From Candidatus Hydrogenedentota bacterium (GTDB lineage: Bacteria > Hydrogenedentota > Hydrogenedentia > Hydrogenedentales > CAITNO01): a stretch of 37,395 nucleotides of DNA. The DNA lies in NCBI GenBank assembly GCA_012523015.1, contig JAAYJI010000260.1, positions 1 to 37,395 on the forward strand, given 5' to 3'. How positions within the stretch are numbered: the first letter of the stretch is position 1; each line of letters opens with the position of its first letter. Made by a program: the position numbers and the translations under genes. The notes below the pieces were generated by a model, which saw only the letters and a program-made list of their open reading frames with translations, made no database searches and had not been told where the DNA came from. This document shows positions 7,261 to 15,607 of the stretch, piece after piece.

Positions 7261-7794
7261 CTTCAATTTCCTTTACAACGATAAATTTGTAGGCAATGCT
7301 TTTTGTCCGGCTGCTTTATGGCATAAAAAACTTTCACGGGACAGCATCGCCGAATATGTTCGTCAGACAGTACTGCTGCTTAAGGGGCGGCACTTTTTAC
7401 GCACTAATCTGTATGTACAAACTTATTGCCTGACCGCCTTATCAATTATTAAATGATGTTTGCAGCGTTGTGCTGTTACTTCGTTCTCGACCGGAAATTT
7501 TGCCTAGGTACCTACGAATCCAATGCGTACAGTTCAGGGAGGCATACACTTCAATTAGTTCCCATTTTACAAGACCATGGTTCAGACGGAGGGATAGGGC
7601 AAAAGCTTCACTTCCGGTAGCTCAGCCTTTATTTAGCAGTGGAGTATATAGAAAAAGGCTATTGTTTTTCAACTTTTAGAGATTTTAAGCCGAATATTTT
7701 ACAAAACATATCTCTTTGTCCACGGAACAAGCGGCGTCGTTTATGCAATGGAATATACGGATACTTTCCCCGATCCCGGCTTCGGAAAGGCCGG
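7261..7794. other. Gene-free region upstream of pckG
   Basis: No supported gene. ORFs here are short, without ribosome sites or recognisable products. A CCGGTAGCTCAG near 7613 resembles a tRNA 5' part, but no anticodon arm or T-loop follows. Just beyond the stop of the kinase gene the minus strand has a GCCGGC...GCCGG hairpin (about 7776-7798) without a T-run. The pckG promoter must lie here but I could not fix it. Confidence 0.3.
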
Positions 7795-8799
7795 CTATTC
7801 ACCCCATCGGGCTTTGTGCGATTCTTTTGCCATCCACTGTGTTTGAAAGTCTAAGATAACCATCCATTGCCGGGGTGTGTAGCCGGCAACGAGCCCCTGT
7901 TCCTTCGGCATTTGGTAGGAAATAGTGGTAATATGTTTTATCCCCACAGCATAATAGAGGGCGACTTGTTCCGCATAAGATAAGGTACGATGACGTTCAT
8001 AGGCACTCAACAACATATGGATTCGATGCTCCATTTTTTTCTCATCAGCGGCACTGCGAATACATAAATTGGAAACGGCGTAGGACAAGTCTTCGAGATA
8101 ACATCCGTCTCCCGCAAATTCCATATCAATGATTCCATTAAGCTTTTCATTGATGAAGAGTAAATTGCCGCTGTGCCAGTCTCCGTGAATGATACCTGTT
8201 TCAAAGGTATGACGCTTATCCGCATCTAATTCAGTCTTTGCATCATTCAAAAACTTAAAAATATTGTTGCAATGATTTTTTGTTTTAGGCCCCTTATCTT
8301 CGCTGAGCGCCCGCTCGAAAAATTCCTTCAGATTATGGGTGGGCACTTCACTAAAACGCCATTTTCGAGCGTCCCTCGGAGGAGCAGGCATTCCCTGACA
8401 TACCTGATGAAAACGCCCGAGGGCACTGCCTGAAATCTGCAGTGTATTTTCAGTAACGGGCATGGAACCGCCGTCCAAAAACTCTTGTAATTCCAAGGTT
8501 CGATTATCCAGGCAAACGAAAGAATGACCGTCGCGGGTTCTTTTAATATTGGCAACGGGCAATTCGTTTTTAAGTAAATGATAGGCGAGATTATGCTGAA
8601 AATAAAGGGCAGCCAAGGTGACCGGATCATTGTCGTAGGTTTTAAGAAGAAATTTACCGGCCTCGGACTCCACTACCAGCTTGTAGTGTCGCCGTTGGTG
8701 GGTGGTTTCAAGAAAATAGGGGGTTTTAAATGCACCCAGATCATAATTTTCTTTTAGGATTGCGCCGATTTTCTCAAAGTCGTTTTTATCGAATACCAA
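7795..8799 (-). CDS. Aminoglycoside-phosphotransferase-fold kinase (CotS/HSK2-like)
   Basis: A 334-residue protein with the APH / choline-kinase fold. The N-lobe has an ATP-binding Lys at 53 (KFLLKTYD). The catalytic loop is HGDWHSGNLLF, with Asp207 and Asn212. The metal-binding IDMEFA follows, with Asp225. Members phosphorylate small hydroxylated molecules such as homoserine, choline, sugars or antibiotics, or act in spore-coat assembly. The C-terminal half resembles the HSK2/CotS-like group more than true resistance enzymes, so the substrate is open. The first usable start in frame is TTG at 8799; no ATG or GTG occurs before the upstream stop. AAGG lies 11 bases from it, so the start is uncertain by a few codons. 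The gene is monocistronic, minus strand, ending in TAG. Confidence 0.8.
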   Translation of the reverse strand: MVFDKNDFEKIGAILKENYDLGAFKTPYFLETTHQRRHYKLVVESEAGKFLLKTYDNDPVTLAALYFQHNLAYHLLKNELPVANIKRTRDGHSFVCLDNRTLELQEFLDGGSMPVTENTLQISGSALGRFHQVCQGMPAPPRDARKWRFSEVPTHNLKEFFERALSEDKGPKTKNHCNNIFKFLNDAKTELDADKRHTFETGIIHGDWHSGNLLFINEKLNGIIDMEFAGDGCYLEDLSYAVSNLCIRSAADEKKMEHRIHMLLSAYERHRTLSYAEQVALYYAVGIKHITTISYQMPKEQGLVAGYTPRQWMVILDFQTQWMAKESHKARWGE

Positions 8800-9179
8800 T
8801 GCCTGTAAAACCTTAAGGAGACCCGAATAGGCTTGAGGAAACAGCCTCGCAATAATGACATTTCATTCCTAAAGTATTCGGTAATGTTATTGTGATGATA
8901 CCTTGCACGATAGACTGCAAGCAGACGCATTGTGACTCAATGCGCGTCGTAAATCCGTCATAACTCTTCCCTTTTATACTACCATGGAAGCGATGGACTT
9001 TTCCACAGATAGAGCAAACGCTAACATTCCTATAAGCCGTTATTGCTTGTATTTTTTTTCCGCAATACCCTGAAAAATCCCCAATTCTTATTTAAAGGAG
9101 CGCCGAAAATTTTCTCTGTGTCAGCGCGGGCAAAAAAATGAGGTGTACTCAGAGGGGCTTTTCAGATACAATATTATTC
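8800..9179. other. Divergent intergenic region between the kinase gene and xseA
   Basis: Holds promoters for both directions, but none is clear. A hairpin at about 8923-8949 (GACGCATTG / CAATGCGCGTC) has a two-base bulge and no T-run. A single TTTTCCACA at 8999-9007 fits the DnaA-box consensus, but one isolated box means little. No gene was found. Confidence 0.3.
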
Positions 9180-10556
9180 ATGGAACGGGCAACTACCAGA
9201 ATATACACCATATCCGAGGTAACACAGCGCATCAAAGGGCTCCTTGAGACTGAAATAGGAACGCTTTGGGTCAGCGGCGAAATCTCTAATTACGTGCGTG
9301 CCACATCGGGGCACGCCTATTTTACCCTGAAAGACGCCAACAGCCAGCTTGCTGCCGTCATCTTTAAAGGGCGCTTAAACTACGTTAAATTTGTGCCTGA
9401 AAACGGTTTAGAAGTCCTTGTTCGCGGAAAACTCACGGCTTACGAAAAGCGCGGTACCTACCAGATTTTTATTGAGGAAATGCATCCGAAAGGACTGGGC
9501 GCACTTCAGTTGGCCTATGAAAAGCTGAAGCAAAAACTGGCAGAGGAAGGCTTGTTTGACGAGAAACACAAAAAAAAGATTCCGCTGCTGCCCCGTCGTA
9601 TCGGCGTTGTGACCTCCCCCACCGGAGCCGCCATTCAGGATATTTTGAATATTATTAATCGGCGTTTTGCTAATGTCCATGTCTTGTTATATCCCGCCCG
9701 TGTTCAAGGCACAGGTTCGGTAGAACAAATTGTACAAGGTATTCGCAGCTTAGATCAGTGGGGCGTCGATGTCATCATTGTGGGCCGAGGCGGCGGTTCT
9801 TTGGAAGATCTCTGGTCTTTCAATGAAGAACCCGTTGTACGTGCAATCTTCGCCGCCACGACACCTATCATCTCCGCCGTTGGCCACGAAATAGACTATA
9901 GCCTCTCTGATTTCGTGGCGGATCTGCGCGCGCCCACGCCCAGCGCCGCGGCGGAATTGGTGGTTCAAGAACGCGCCGCTCTTGTGGATCAATTACGACA
10001 ATACAAGAACCGTTTAAAAATGGGACTGGGACACCACTTCTCCCGTCTGAAGACACACTTTACCACGTTGAGCGAATCCTGGGTCTTTACAAGTCCGGAA
10101 ATGCTTTTCCGTGAATACAGACAAGTTCTGGATGAGCTGCGGCTTAACTTCGGAAAAACGCCTGAAATATTTTTGCTGATGAAAAAACAGGAGATTGCAC
10201 GCAATGCGCGTCTCTTAAGCGTATTATCTCCGCAAAAACGACTTGGTGAACAGACAGCGCAATTCGAGGCATTGAAACAACGGCTGAATCGCGACGGCAG
10301 ATTAATTGTGGATATGACGCGCCGCCGTTTTCATGCGCTGCCGGCGCGGCTCCACGCATTAAGCCCCTTGGCTGTCCTAGGACGAGGCTACGCACTTGCT
10401 TTTAAAATGCCGGAAGAGGAACTGTTGTATTCCGTGACGCAAGTCGAAACAGGAGAGGAAGTGCGCCTTTGGCTCCGTTCCGGAGAACTGATTACCCAAA
10501 TAAAAACCATAAACGAAAAAGGTGGAATCAATAAATATGAGCTCGAAAAAGAATAG
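9180..10556 (+). CDS. xseA: Exodeoxyribonuclease VII large subunit
   Basis: A 458-residue catalytic subunit of the ExoVII complex, which degrades single-stranded DNA from both ends to short oligonucleotides. The order is typical: an N-terminal OB fold (residues about 5-100), then the nuclease domain with GVVTSPTGAAIQDIL, GRGGGSLEDLWSFN, VGHEIDYSLSDFVADLR and APTPSAAAEL, and a long helical region that binds XseB. The frame is open from 9138, but residues before Met-9180 are unlike the family, whose members begin close to the Y-(T/S)-(V/I)-SE motif (here YTISEV). Neither start has a good ribosome site, so 9180 rests on family length. The stop overlaps xseB by 20 bases, so translation of the pair is probably coupled. 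Confidence 0.94.
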   Translation: MERATTRIYTISEVTQRIKGLLETEIGTLWVSGEISNYVRATSGHAYFTLKDANSQLAAVIFKGRLNYVKFVPENGLEVLVRGKLTAYEKRGTYQIFIEEMHPKGLGALQLAYEKLKQKLAEEGLFDEKHKKKIPLLPRRIGVVTSPTGAAIQDILNIINRRFANVHVLLYPARVQGTGSVEQIVQGIRSLDQWGVDVIIVGRGGGSLEDLWSFNEEPVVRAIFAATTPIISAVGHEIDYSLSDFVADLRAPTPSAAAELVVQERAALVDQLRQYKNRLKMGLGHHFSRLKTHFTTLSESWVFTSPEMLFREYRQVLDELRLNFGKTPEIFLLMKKQEIARNARLLSVLSPQKRLGEQTAQFEALKQRLNRDGRLIVDMTRRRFHALPARLHALSPLAVLGRGYALAFKMPEEELLYSVTQVETGEEVRLWLRSGELITQIKTINEKGGINKYELEKE

Positions 10557-10938
10557 TACCTCCAAGGAAAGCAGTTTTGAAGATGATCTTCAGCGCTTGG
10601 AAGAAATTGTCAATGATTTGGAATCGGGAAAGCTTCCCCTTGACTCGGCTTTACAACAATTTGAAAGCGGTGTCAAGTTGGTGCGTAAATGTGAACAGAC
10701 CTTGAGCGCCGCAGAAAAAAAGATTGAGATGCTGGTACAAGGCATGGACAACAACCTTGAAGCGGTTCCCTTCAATGAATCGGGTGACGCCGAAGAAACG
10801 GCAACTGCTGAGAAGCCTTCTCCCGACACCGCTAAGCATCAACCCAAAGAACCTAAAAGTAAACAAGCCCCTCCGAGTGCCGCAGAATATTCTGATGCAA
10901 CAGAAGACGATGCTGATGACGAAGATGAACTCTACTAA
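10537..10938 (+). CDS. xseB: Exodeoxyribonuclease VII small subunit with extended acidic tail
   Basis: 133 residues. Residues about 13-75 are the XseB fold: SSFEDDLQRLEEIVNDLESG, then LDSALQQFESGVKLVRKCE and an ERK-like helix end, which forms the coiled coil that coats XseA. Most XseB proteins are 70-85 residues; here about 55 extra residues follow, rich in Glu, Asp, Pro, Ala and Lys and ending DDADDEDELY. That tail looks disordered. The ATG at 10537 is preceded by AAGGTGG and chosen over an upstream GTG that lacks a site. It starts inside xseA, and its TAA overlaps the ispA ATG (TAATG), so the three genes form one coupled operon. Confidence 0.92.
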   Translation: MSSKKNSTSKESSFEDDLQRLEEIVNDLESGKLPLDSALQQFESGVKLVRKCEQTLSAAEKKIEMLVQGMDNNLEAVPFNESGDAEETATAEKPSPDTAKHQPKEPKSKQAPPSAAEYSDATEDDADDEDELY

Positions 10939-11801
10939 TGGACATGAACGCCTTCTTAAATAAATGTGCGGCATTTGACGATACTGCACTTGAAACCTAT
11001 ATCGCCGCCTGCATCGGCGCGCCGGCAGCACTCTTGGATGTAATGCGCTATAGTGTGCAAGCAGGCTGGAAACGCTTTCGCCCTGCCTTGGCACTGGGAG
11101 CCTGTGAATTGGCCTGCGGCGATCCTATGCCTGCTTTGCCCGGAGCCTGCGCACTCGAAATGATCCATACCTATTCCTTAATTCATGATGATCTGCCCGC
11201 CATGGATAATGACGACATGCGCCGGGGCAAACCCACCTCCCACAAAATATTTGGTGAAGCTGTTGCGATTCTTGCTGGCGATGGACTGCTTACCCTTGCC
11301 TTTCAGGTGATCGGACAGCGTGGCAATTTGGCGGCCATCCATGAACTTGCCCGCGCCTCCGGCATTGAAGGCATGGTAGGCGGTCAATATCTTGACACCC
11401 AAGCCGAAGGAAAGGCCATTACTCTTGATGCTCTCAAAGAAATCCATTCAAAAAAAACGGGTGCATTAATTACCGCTTCGCTGCGTATCGGCGCGCTCTT
11501 AGGAGACGGTTCCGATCATTTGCTGGATTGTCTCACAGGCTATGGTGAACATCTGGGATTACTATTCCAAATTACCGATGATATTTTAGATGTCACCGGA
11601 GACAGCGCCGCCTTGGGCAAGACGATTGGCAAAGATCAGGAACAGGGCAAGGCAACCTACCCCGCTCTGCTGGGATTGGATCAAGCCCGTGCCTTGGCCG
11701 ATGAAACCGCAGCAGCAGCCTTGGCAACACTTCATAGTTTTGGATCGGAAGCCGACATCTTTCGGCGGCTCATCGATTTTTTACGGCACCGGAACCACTG
11801 A
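10938..11801 (+). CDS. ispA: Short-chain polyprenyl diphosphate synthase (FPP/GGPP type)
   Basis: 287 residues, a trans-isoprenyl diphosphate synthase that condenses DMAPP/GPP with IPP, supplying farnesyl or geranylgeranyl diphosphate for quinones, bactoprenol and other isoprenoids. The first Asp-rich motif, DDLPAMDNDDMRRG, starts at Asp84-Asp85; the second is ITDDILDVTGD with Asp214-Asp215; the GWKRFRP near 43-49 binds IPP. The sequence just before the first motif (HTYSLIHDDLPAMD) is that of E. coli-type IspA. Chain length (C15 or C20) cannot be fixed by eye. The start overlaps the xseB stop. The order xseA-xseB-ispA is a common bacterial cluster, usually followed by dxs, which is absent here. 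The frame also has a Met at codon 3. Confidence 0.92.
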   Translation: MDMNAFLNKCAAFDDTALETYIAACIGAPAALLDVMRYSVQAGWKRFRPALALGACELACGDPMPALPGACALEMIHTYSLIHDDLPAMDNDDMRRGKPTSHKIFGEAVAILAGDGLLTLAFQVIGQRGNLAAIHELARASGIEGMVGGQYLDTQAEGKAITLDALKEIHSKKTGALITASLRIGALLGDGSDHLLDCLTGYGEHLGLLFQITDDILDVTGDSAALGKTIGKDQEQGKATYPALLGLDQARALADETAAAALATLHSFGSEADIFRRLIDFLRHRNH

Positions 11802-12036
11802 TACGAATTCAATACTATGCGCCTCTCCTCTATGCCTGCAGCGCGCCTACTGCCCCTTCGGGAAGGAACGATTCAACACCCTTCAAGACGTTCTTATCGG
11901 GCTTTGAAAAGGTTGTCTCAATTTTCAACTCGCATTATTTCTTAAAAGATTGCTTATTAGATGATGTTCACGGCAAGATCGAAAATGATTTCCCATGTAG
12001 AATTCTCCACAGATTCATAAAAAAACAAATTAAAAT
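11802..12036. other. Intergenic region between ispA and ssrA
   Basis: No gene or clear terminator for the xse-ispA operon was seen. The final part is AT-rich and leads into the ssrA promoter. Confidence 0.3.
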
Positions 12037-12065
12037 TTGCTTTTTTTCTTAATTGCTGGCATAAT
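12037..12065 (+). promoter_or_regulatory. Promoter of ssrA
   Basis: TTGCTT (12037-12042) and CATAAT (12060-12065) are 17 bases apart, in AT-rich DNA. The mature tmRNA begins at 12104, so the precursor would have roughly 30 bases of 5' leader for processing. Confidence 0.5.
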
Positions 12066-12103
12066 ACAGACTTAGCCTTGCGCAAACTGTATTGTTGGTT
12101 TTC

Positions 12104-12458
12104 GGGGGCGACATGGTTTCGACGGTGGTGGATGAAGTATGAGCAGCGTGCCGAGGTCCCCGGTGGCCTCGTAAAAAACCGGGAAACACTTAACTGCGAA
12201 CAATAACTTCGCTCTCGCTGCCTAATTAAAGTGCAGCGCGTTCCGGTCGTAATTGCCTGCTAGCGACTAGGAACGACAGCAGCGGGCCTTGAGTCGGGAA
12301 CCGACAACATACCGATAAGAGTACTTCGTTGTCTAGCGATGTCGAAAAGCGAGTCTGACGCGTTTCGAAAGGGCGAATCCTCAAAAGAAAGACTACGCAC
12401 GTAGATACTGATATGGAAGCACTATCGGACGCGGGTTCGATTCCCGCCGCCTCCACCA
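12104..12458 (+). ncRNA. ssrA: Transfer-messenger RNA (tmRNA)
   Basis: A one-piece tmRNA of about 355 nt that rescues stalled ribosomes together with SmpB. The 5' end GGGGGCG pairs with CGCCTCC before the 3' ACCA, and the third pair is G-U as needed for alanyl-tRNA synthetase. GACATGGTTTCGACGG follows the acceptor strand, and a tRNA-like T-arm (GGTTCGATTCC) lies at the 3' end, with the CCA encoded. The resume codon and tag lie at 12196-12225. Pseudoknot-forming pairs surround the tag. Confidence 0.96.
12196..12225 (+). other. tmRNA tag-peptide reading frame (ANNNFALAA)
   Basis: GCG AAC AAT AAC TTC GCT CTC GCT GCC TAA inside ssrA gives ANNNFALAA. The C-terminal ALAA is the degron seen by ClpXP-type proteases, and a second in-phase TAA is not needed. 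The tag has the usual layout, one residue shorter than the ten translated residues of E. coli. Confidence 0.9.
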
Positions 12459-12509
12459 TGTTTTGTTTTGCGTTCTACGTCTCGTGTGAGATGTTCGTCG
12501 AAGAAGTCT

Positions 12510-12554
12510 TTTGCCATGGACTCGGCTTCGATCATGTAGAGTTTCATGGCAAAA
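12510..12554 (+). promoter_or_regulatory. Long hairpin next to the RRM-protein ribosome site
   Basis: TTTTGCCATG at the left and CATGGCAAAA at the right form a perfect 10-bp stem, with an inner CTC/GAG. AAGGATG, the probable ribosome site of the RNA-binding protein gene, begins at the 3' foot of the stem and overlaps its last A residues. There is no T-run, so this is not a terminator. It would lie in the mRNA leader and could control translation. Confidence 0.5.
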
Positions 12555-12567
12555 AGGATGATGAAGT

Positions 12568-12876
12568 ATGAATGTCTATGTAGGCAACCTTGCGTATGCC
12601 ACCACAAGTGACGGTTTGCGCGCACTCTTCGAAGAATTTGGCGAGGTAACATCGGCAAACGTAATCTCTGATCGAGATTCCGGGCGCTCCAAAGGCTTTG
12701 GTTTTGTCGAAATGGCTGACGATGCAGCAGCTCGTGAAGCAATCGAAAAACTGAATGGGACTGAAGTTGACGGTCGCACCATTACGGTCAATGAAGCACG
12801 CCCTCGTGAAGAACGCAGCAATCGTGGCGGACGCGGCGGTGGTTATGGCGGTGGTCGTGGCGGATATCGCCGTTAA
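12568..12876 (+). CDS. RRM RNA-binding protein with Gly/Arg-rich tail
   Basis: 102 residues: one RNA-recognition motif followed by a short RGG-like tail. RNP2 is VYVGNL (3-8) and RNP1 is KGFGFVEM (42-49); aromatic residues at Tyr4, Phe44 and Phe46 would stack on RNA. The tail (about 84-102) has Gly-Gly-Arg/Tyr repeats. Such proteins (the Rbp family of cyanobacteria, planctomycetes and others) are often cold-induced and act as RNA chaperones. The gene lies 110 bases after ssrA, with a stem-loop touching its ribosome site and a strong terminator behind it, so it may be controlled at the RNA level, possibly by its own product. The functional part is inference; the domain call is firm. Confidence 0.93.
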   Translation: MNVYVGNLAYATTSDGLRALFEEFGEVTSANVISDRDSGRSKGFGFVEMADDAAAREAIEKLNGTEVDGRTITVNEARPREERSNRGGRGGGYGGGRGGYRR

Positions 12877-12904
12877 TATAACGATTCCGTAAATAACGCT
12901 TATT

Positions 12905-12945
12905 AAAGCCGGAGCATTTTACCATGCTTCGGCTTTCCTTTTTTA
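12905..12945 (+). terminator. Rho-independent terminator after the RRM gene
   Basis: AAAGCCGGAGCAT pairs with ATGCTTCGGCTTT (one G-U pair) around a 6-base loop, followed by CCTTTTTT. It is 29 bases after the stop and lies between converging genes. On the minus strand the downstream run is only TTTAAT, so its use in that direction is doubtful. Confidence 0.85.
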
Positions 12946-12987
12946 TCGGTATATGTTTGGCGTCGTCGTCCGCTGCGCGGGTGCGCC

Positions 12988-13695
12988 TCATAAGGGTCGG
13001 ATATAAATATTACGGTACCACACCTCTCCCCCATGATCTTGCAGCGCGAGCATCCCTTCAAGAGGCAATTCTGAAAACGCAATGGGGAATTTACCCAAGG
13101 GGGTCGTCATCAAACTGAAGTCCGTGTCAATCACTTTCCATCCATTGACAGTAACCTTCACTTCTTTTCCTTGGACACGAATGTCATAAGAATTCCATTC
13201 GCCTGCAGGGCGGGCAAGATTATACATGGGACAGGCCATGTCGTAGATGGAACCTGTTCCTGTTCTGCAGGGGACTTTACCGTGATCATCGAGGACTTGA
13301 ATTTCGAAGCCGCGACGGACAGGATCATTTTCTTTGACGCGCAAGAAGACACCGCTATTGGTTCGCTTAGCCACTTTAAATTCTACATGTAATTCAAAGT
13401 CGCTAAATTCGCGGGCTGTATATCCGGCATAACGCAATTTTCCAAGGGACTTCCCGAACAAATGAAGCTGCCCGTCTTTAATCTCAAAGATCGCGTTGTC
13501 GTCTGTAATATTTTTCCAATGGGTTTCTTGATCCGGCGCAAGCAGATTCACCCAGTCCTCACCGCTTGGCGGGTCGGTAGGCATGCCTTCCGGTCGAGGC
13601 TTCCATTGTCCTTCCAGTGCAAACTGTACTGCGAAATAGCCAAGACCAATACACAATGCCGTCAGCACCACGGTGATTAGGATCGTCTTTTTCAT
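12988..13695 (-). CDS. DUF1080 (3-keto-disaccharide hydrolase-like) exported protein
   Basis: 235 residues. A hydrophobic N-terminal segment (about 5-27) acts as a signal peptide or anchor. A DUF1080 / 3-keto-disaccharide hydrolase-like beta-sandwich follows from about residue 48: WVNLL, IFEIKDGQLHLFG, FSDFELHVEFKV, RTNSGVFLRV, GFEIQVLDDHG, GTGSIYD and the closing VWYRNIYIRPL are all typical. Related domains are abundant in planctomycetes and relatives and have been linked to oxidised disaccharide or glycan turnover; activity cannot be assigned from sequence alone. AGGGTATTGGT with GGAGGG precedes the ATG. The gene follows the sugar-transport ATPase gene by about 120 bases on the same strand, so they could be co-transcribed, though the gap is long. 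Confidence 0.88.
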   Translation of the reverse strand: MKKTILITVVLTALCIGLGYFAVQFALEGQWKPRPEGMPTDPPSGEDWVNLLAPDQETHWKNITDDNAIFEIKDGQLHLFGKSLGKLRYAGYTAREFSDFELHVEFKVAKRTNSGVFLRVKENDPVRRGFEIQVLDDHGKVPCRTGTGSIYDMACPMYNLARPAGEWNSYDIRVQGKEVKVTVNGWKVIDTDFSLMTTPLGKFPIAFSELPLEGMLALQDHGGEVWYRNIYIRPL

Positions 13696-13818
13696 ACCAA
13701 TACCCTCCGTTTATTTTGGATAATCAGATACATACGAACAATGAATGCAAGGTTTCAGACGCAACACATTCATCCGTAATAGACTCATTAAAAACTATTG
13801 TTTTATTTTTTGAGAACT

Positions 13819-15306
13819 TTATATTTCGGCCGTTGCCAAGGTCATAATAGATTCTTGGTTCGCCTCTGCTCCGGACAGCTCGCCCATAATCCGCCCCTCC
13901 CGCATTACATAAATACGATCACACATTCCCAACGCTTCAGGCAGCTCGCTGGTGATCAGAATAATCGCCACGCCTTGCGCGGCAATCTCATTTATGAGCC
14001 GGTAAATTTCCATTTTTGCACCCACATCGATGCCGCGCGTCGGCTCATCAAAAATCAAGACTTTGGAATGGGTCAACAGCCATTTTGCCAACACAACTTT
14101 TTGTTGAGTTCCCCCACTTAAATTGTGGACGATCTCTTCCACGTGAGGCGTCTTGATTTTTAATTTACCTACGAAATCCCGGGCGATACGCCGCTCTTTC
14201 GAAGGCAGCAGCAGCGGCCCTTTCAAGGCGGCATTCATATTAGACAAGGTTATATTCGCGCGCACACTCATACCCAAGACCAAGCCCTGCCCTTTACGAT
14301 CTTCCGTGAGCAAGCCCAAACCATGGGCTATAGCTTGCCTGGGAGAACGAAAGACAAGGTCATTATTGTCCAGTGTGACTTTTCCTTCCGTTAAAGGATC
14401 TGCGCCGAATAAAGCGCGGGCAACTTCGGTACGACCGGCGCCCACCAAGCCGGTAAGACCAATCACTTCCCCCGCACGTACTTGGAAAGATATGTCGGAA
14501 AACACTCCTTTCCGCCCCAGTTTTTCTGCACGCAAACGAACAGCTCCGGGCTCGGAACTCCGCTTCGGAAATTCATCTTTGAGTTCACGGCCAACCATCA
14601 TCCGTATTAACTCTTCCCGAGATACATCGCAAACATCGCCCGTGCTGATCCAATGCCCATCGCGCATGACCGTGACACGCCGTCCCAGCTCAAAGATTTC
14701 TTCCAAACGATGGGAAATATAAATGATCGCCATGCCCTGTCTATAGAGCGACTTGATCAAGGTAAATAATGATTCCAGTTCGTGATCGGTCAAGGTGGCG
14801 GACGGTTCATCCATCACAAGGATACGGGCGTTAATGGACAATGCCTTCGCAATTTCCACCACCTGCTGTTCGGCCACGCTCAAGGTACCCACGAGACGCC
14901 GCGGATTTAAATCCGAGTTCAACTGTTCCAGGGCGCGGGCAGCATTGTCATAAAGCGCCTGCCACTGTACCACACCAAGACGACGGGGCGCACGGCCCAG
15001 ATAGATATTTTCTGCCACGCTCATTTGCGGCACCAAATTGAATTCTTGATGAATCATGCTGATGCCTAGGCGCGCCGCCTTATGGGGTGTGTTGTATTCA
15101 ACGGCTTCACCGTTGAGAAATATTTGCCCCTCATCTTTGGAAATAGCGCCAGCAAGTACTTTCATGAGCGTCGACTTGCCCGCCCCATTCTCCCCCACAA
15201 GACAATGAACCTCGCCCGGTCTAACAGATAAATTCACGTTGTTCAACGCTACCACGCCGGGATACTTCTTCGTAATGTCCCGCATTTCCAACAAATATTC
15301 GCTCAT
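13819..15306 (-). CDS. Sugar ABC transporter ATP-binding protein (RbsA/MglA type)
   Basis: 495 residues with two fused ABC domains, as in ribose, galactose, xylose and similar CUT2 importers. First half: Walker A GENGAGKST (38-46), signature LSVAEQQ (142-148), Walker B ILVMDE (162-167). Second half: degenerate Walker A GLVGAGRTE (286-294) with Arg in place of Lys, signature LSGGTQQ (396-402), Walker B VLIFDE (416-421). The weakened second P-loop is normal for the family. No permease or substrate-binding gene is adjacent on either side, so the sugar cannot be inferred and partners must be encoded elsewhere. A weak GGAAG lies 13 bases before the ATG. Confidence 0.92.
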   Translation of the reverse strand: MSEYLLEMRDITKKYPGVVALNNVNLSVRPGEVHCLVGENGAGKSTLMKVLAGAISKDEGQIFLNGEAVEYNTPHKAARLGISMIHQEFNLVPQMSVAENIYLGRAPRRLGVVQWQALYDNAARALEQLNSDLNPRRLVGTLSVAEQQVVEIAKALSINARILVMDEPSATLTDHELESLFTLIKSLYRQGMAIIYISHRLEEIFELGRRVTVMRDGHWISTGDVCDVSREELIRMMVGRELKDEFPKRSSEPGAVRLRAEKLGRKGVFSDISFQVRAGEVIGLTGLVGAGRTEVARALFGADPLTEGKVTLDNNDLVFRSPRQAIAHGLGLLTEDRKGQGLVLGMSVRANITLSNMNAALKGPLLLPSKERRIARDFVGKLKIKTPHVEEIVHNLSGGTQQKVVLAKWLLTHSKVLIFDEPTRGIDVGAKMEIYRLINEIAAQGVAIILITSELPEALGMCDRIYVMREGRIMGELSGAEANQESIMTLATAEI

Positions 15307-15403
15307 GAAATTATGTCTTCCATGTTTCCGTCATCCAAACAGCAGCAGTGTAGTTCTACCCATAGATACAAAACACAAGAGAAACATCAAAATAAGAACC
15401 GTC

Positions 15404-15425
15404 TCATTTTAGTAAAATGATTATA
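15404..15425 (-). promoter_or_regulatory. Extended -10 promoter and palindromic operator candidate
   Basis: On the minus strand TGTTATAAT (ending 15420) is an extended -10 element (TG-n-TATAAT) with no good -35. Directly downstream, over the expected start point, lies the palindrome TCATTTT-AGT-AAAATGA (15404-15420), two 7-base arms around 3 bases. The pair sits about 100 bases before the sugar ATPase gene and looks like a repressor-controlled promoter. The regulator is unknown. Confidence 0.5.
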
Positions 15426-15543
15426 ACAAAAGGAAGTCTATGAATTGCGAAGGGAGAGGGCATGCCGGCAGGAAAGCGTTTATAGCTTGAGGCGCTGCGC
15501 CGCCATTCTTGACCCGGTAAGCTGAAGCACATTCTAACCGCCA

Positions 15544-15574
15544 TAAAAAAAGCGACAGGACTAAGCCTGCCGCT
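15544..15574 (-). terminator. Rho-independent terminator after rpsU
   Basis: On the minus strand AGCGGCAGG pairs with CCTGTCGCT (one G-U pair) around a 6-base loop, followed by seven T residues. It is about 35 bases after the rpsU stop. Confidence 0.88.
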
Positions 15575-15607
15575 TCAATATTAACGTTATTTTACGACGT
15601 AGAGCGA

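Noticed and set aside
7610-7660. tRNA-like CCGGTAGCTCAG
   Set aside because: No anticodon arm, T-arm or acceptor pairing follows.
8999-9007. DnaA-box-like TTTTCCACA
   Set aside because: A single site, without a cluster, an AT-rich unwinding element or dnaA/dnaN neighbours, does not mark an origin.
12226-12459. Minus-strand ORF starting MVEAAGIEPASDSA
   Set aside because: It is the antisense reading of the tmRNA 3' end; such sequences are a well-known false gene from the T-arm region.
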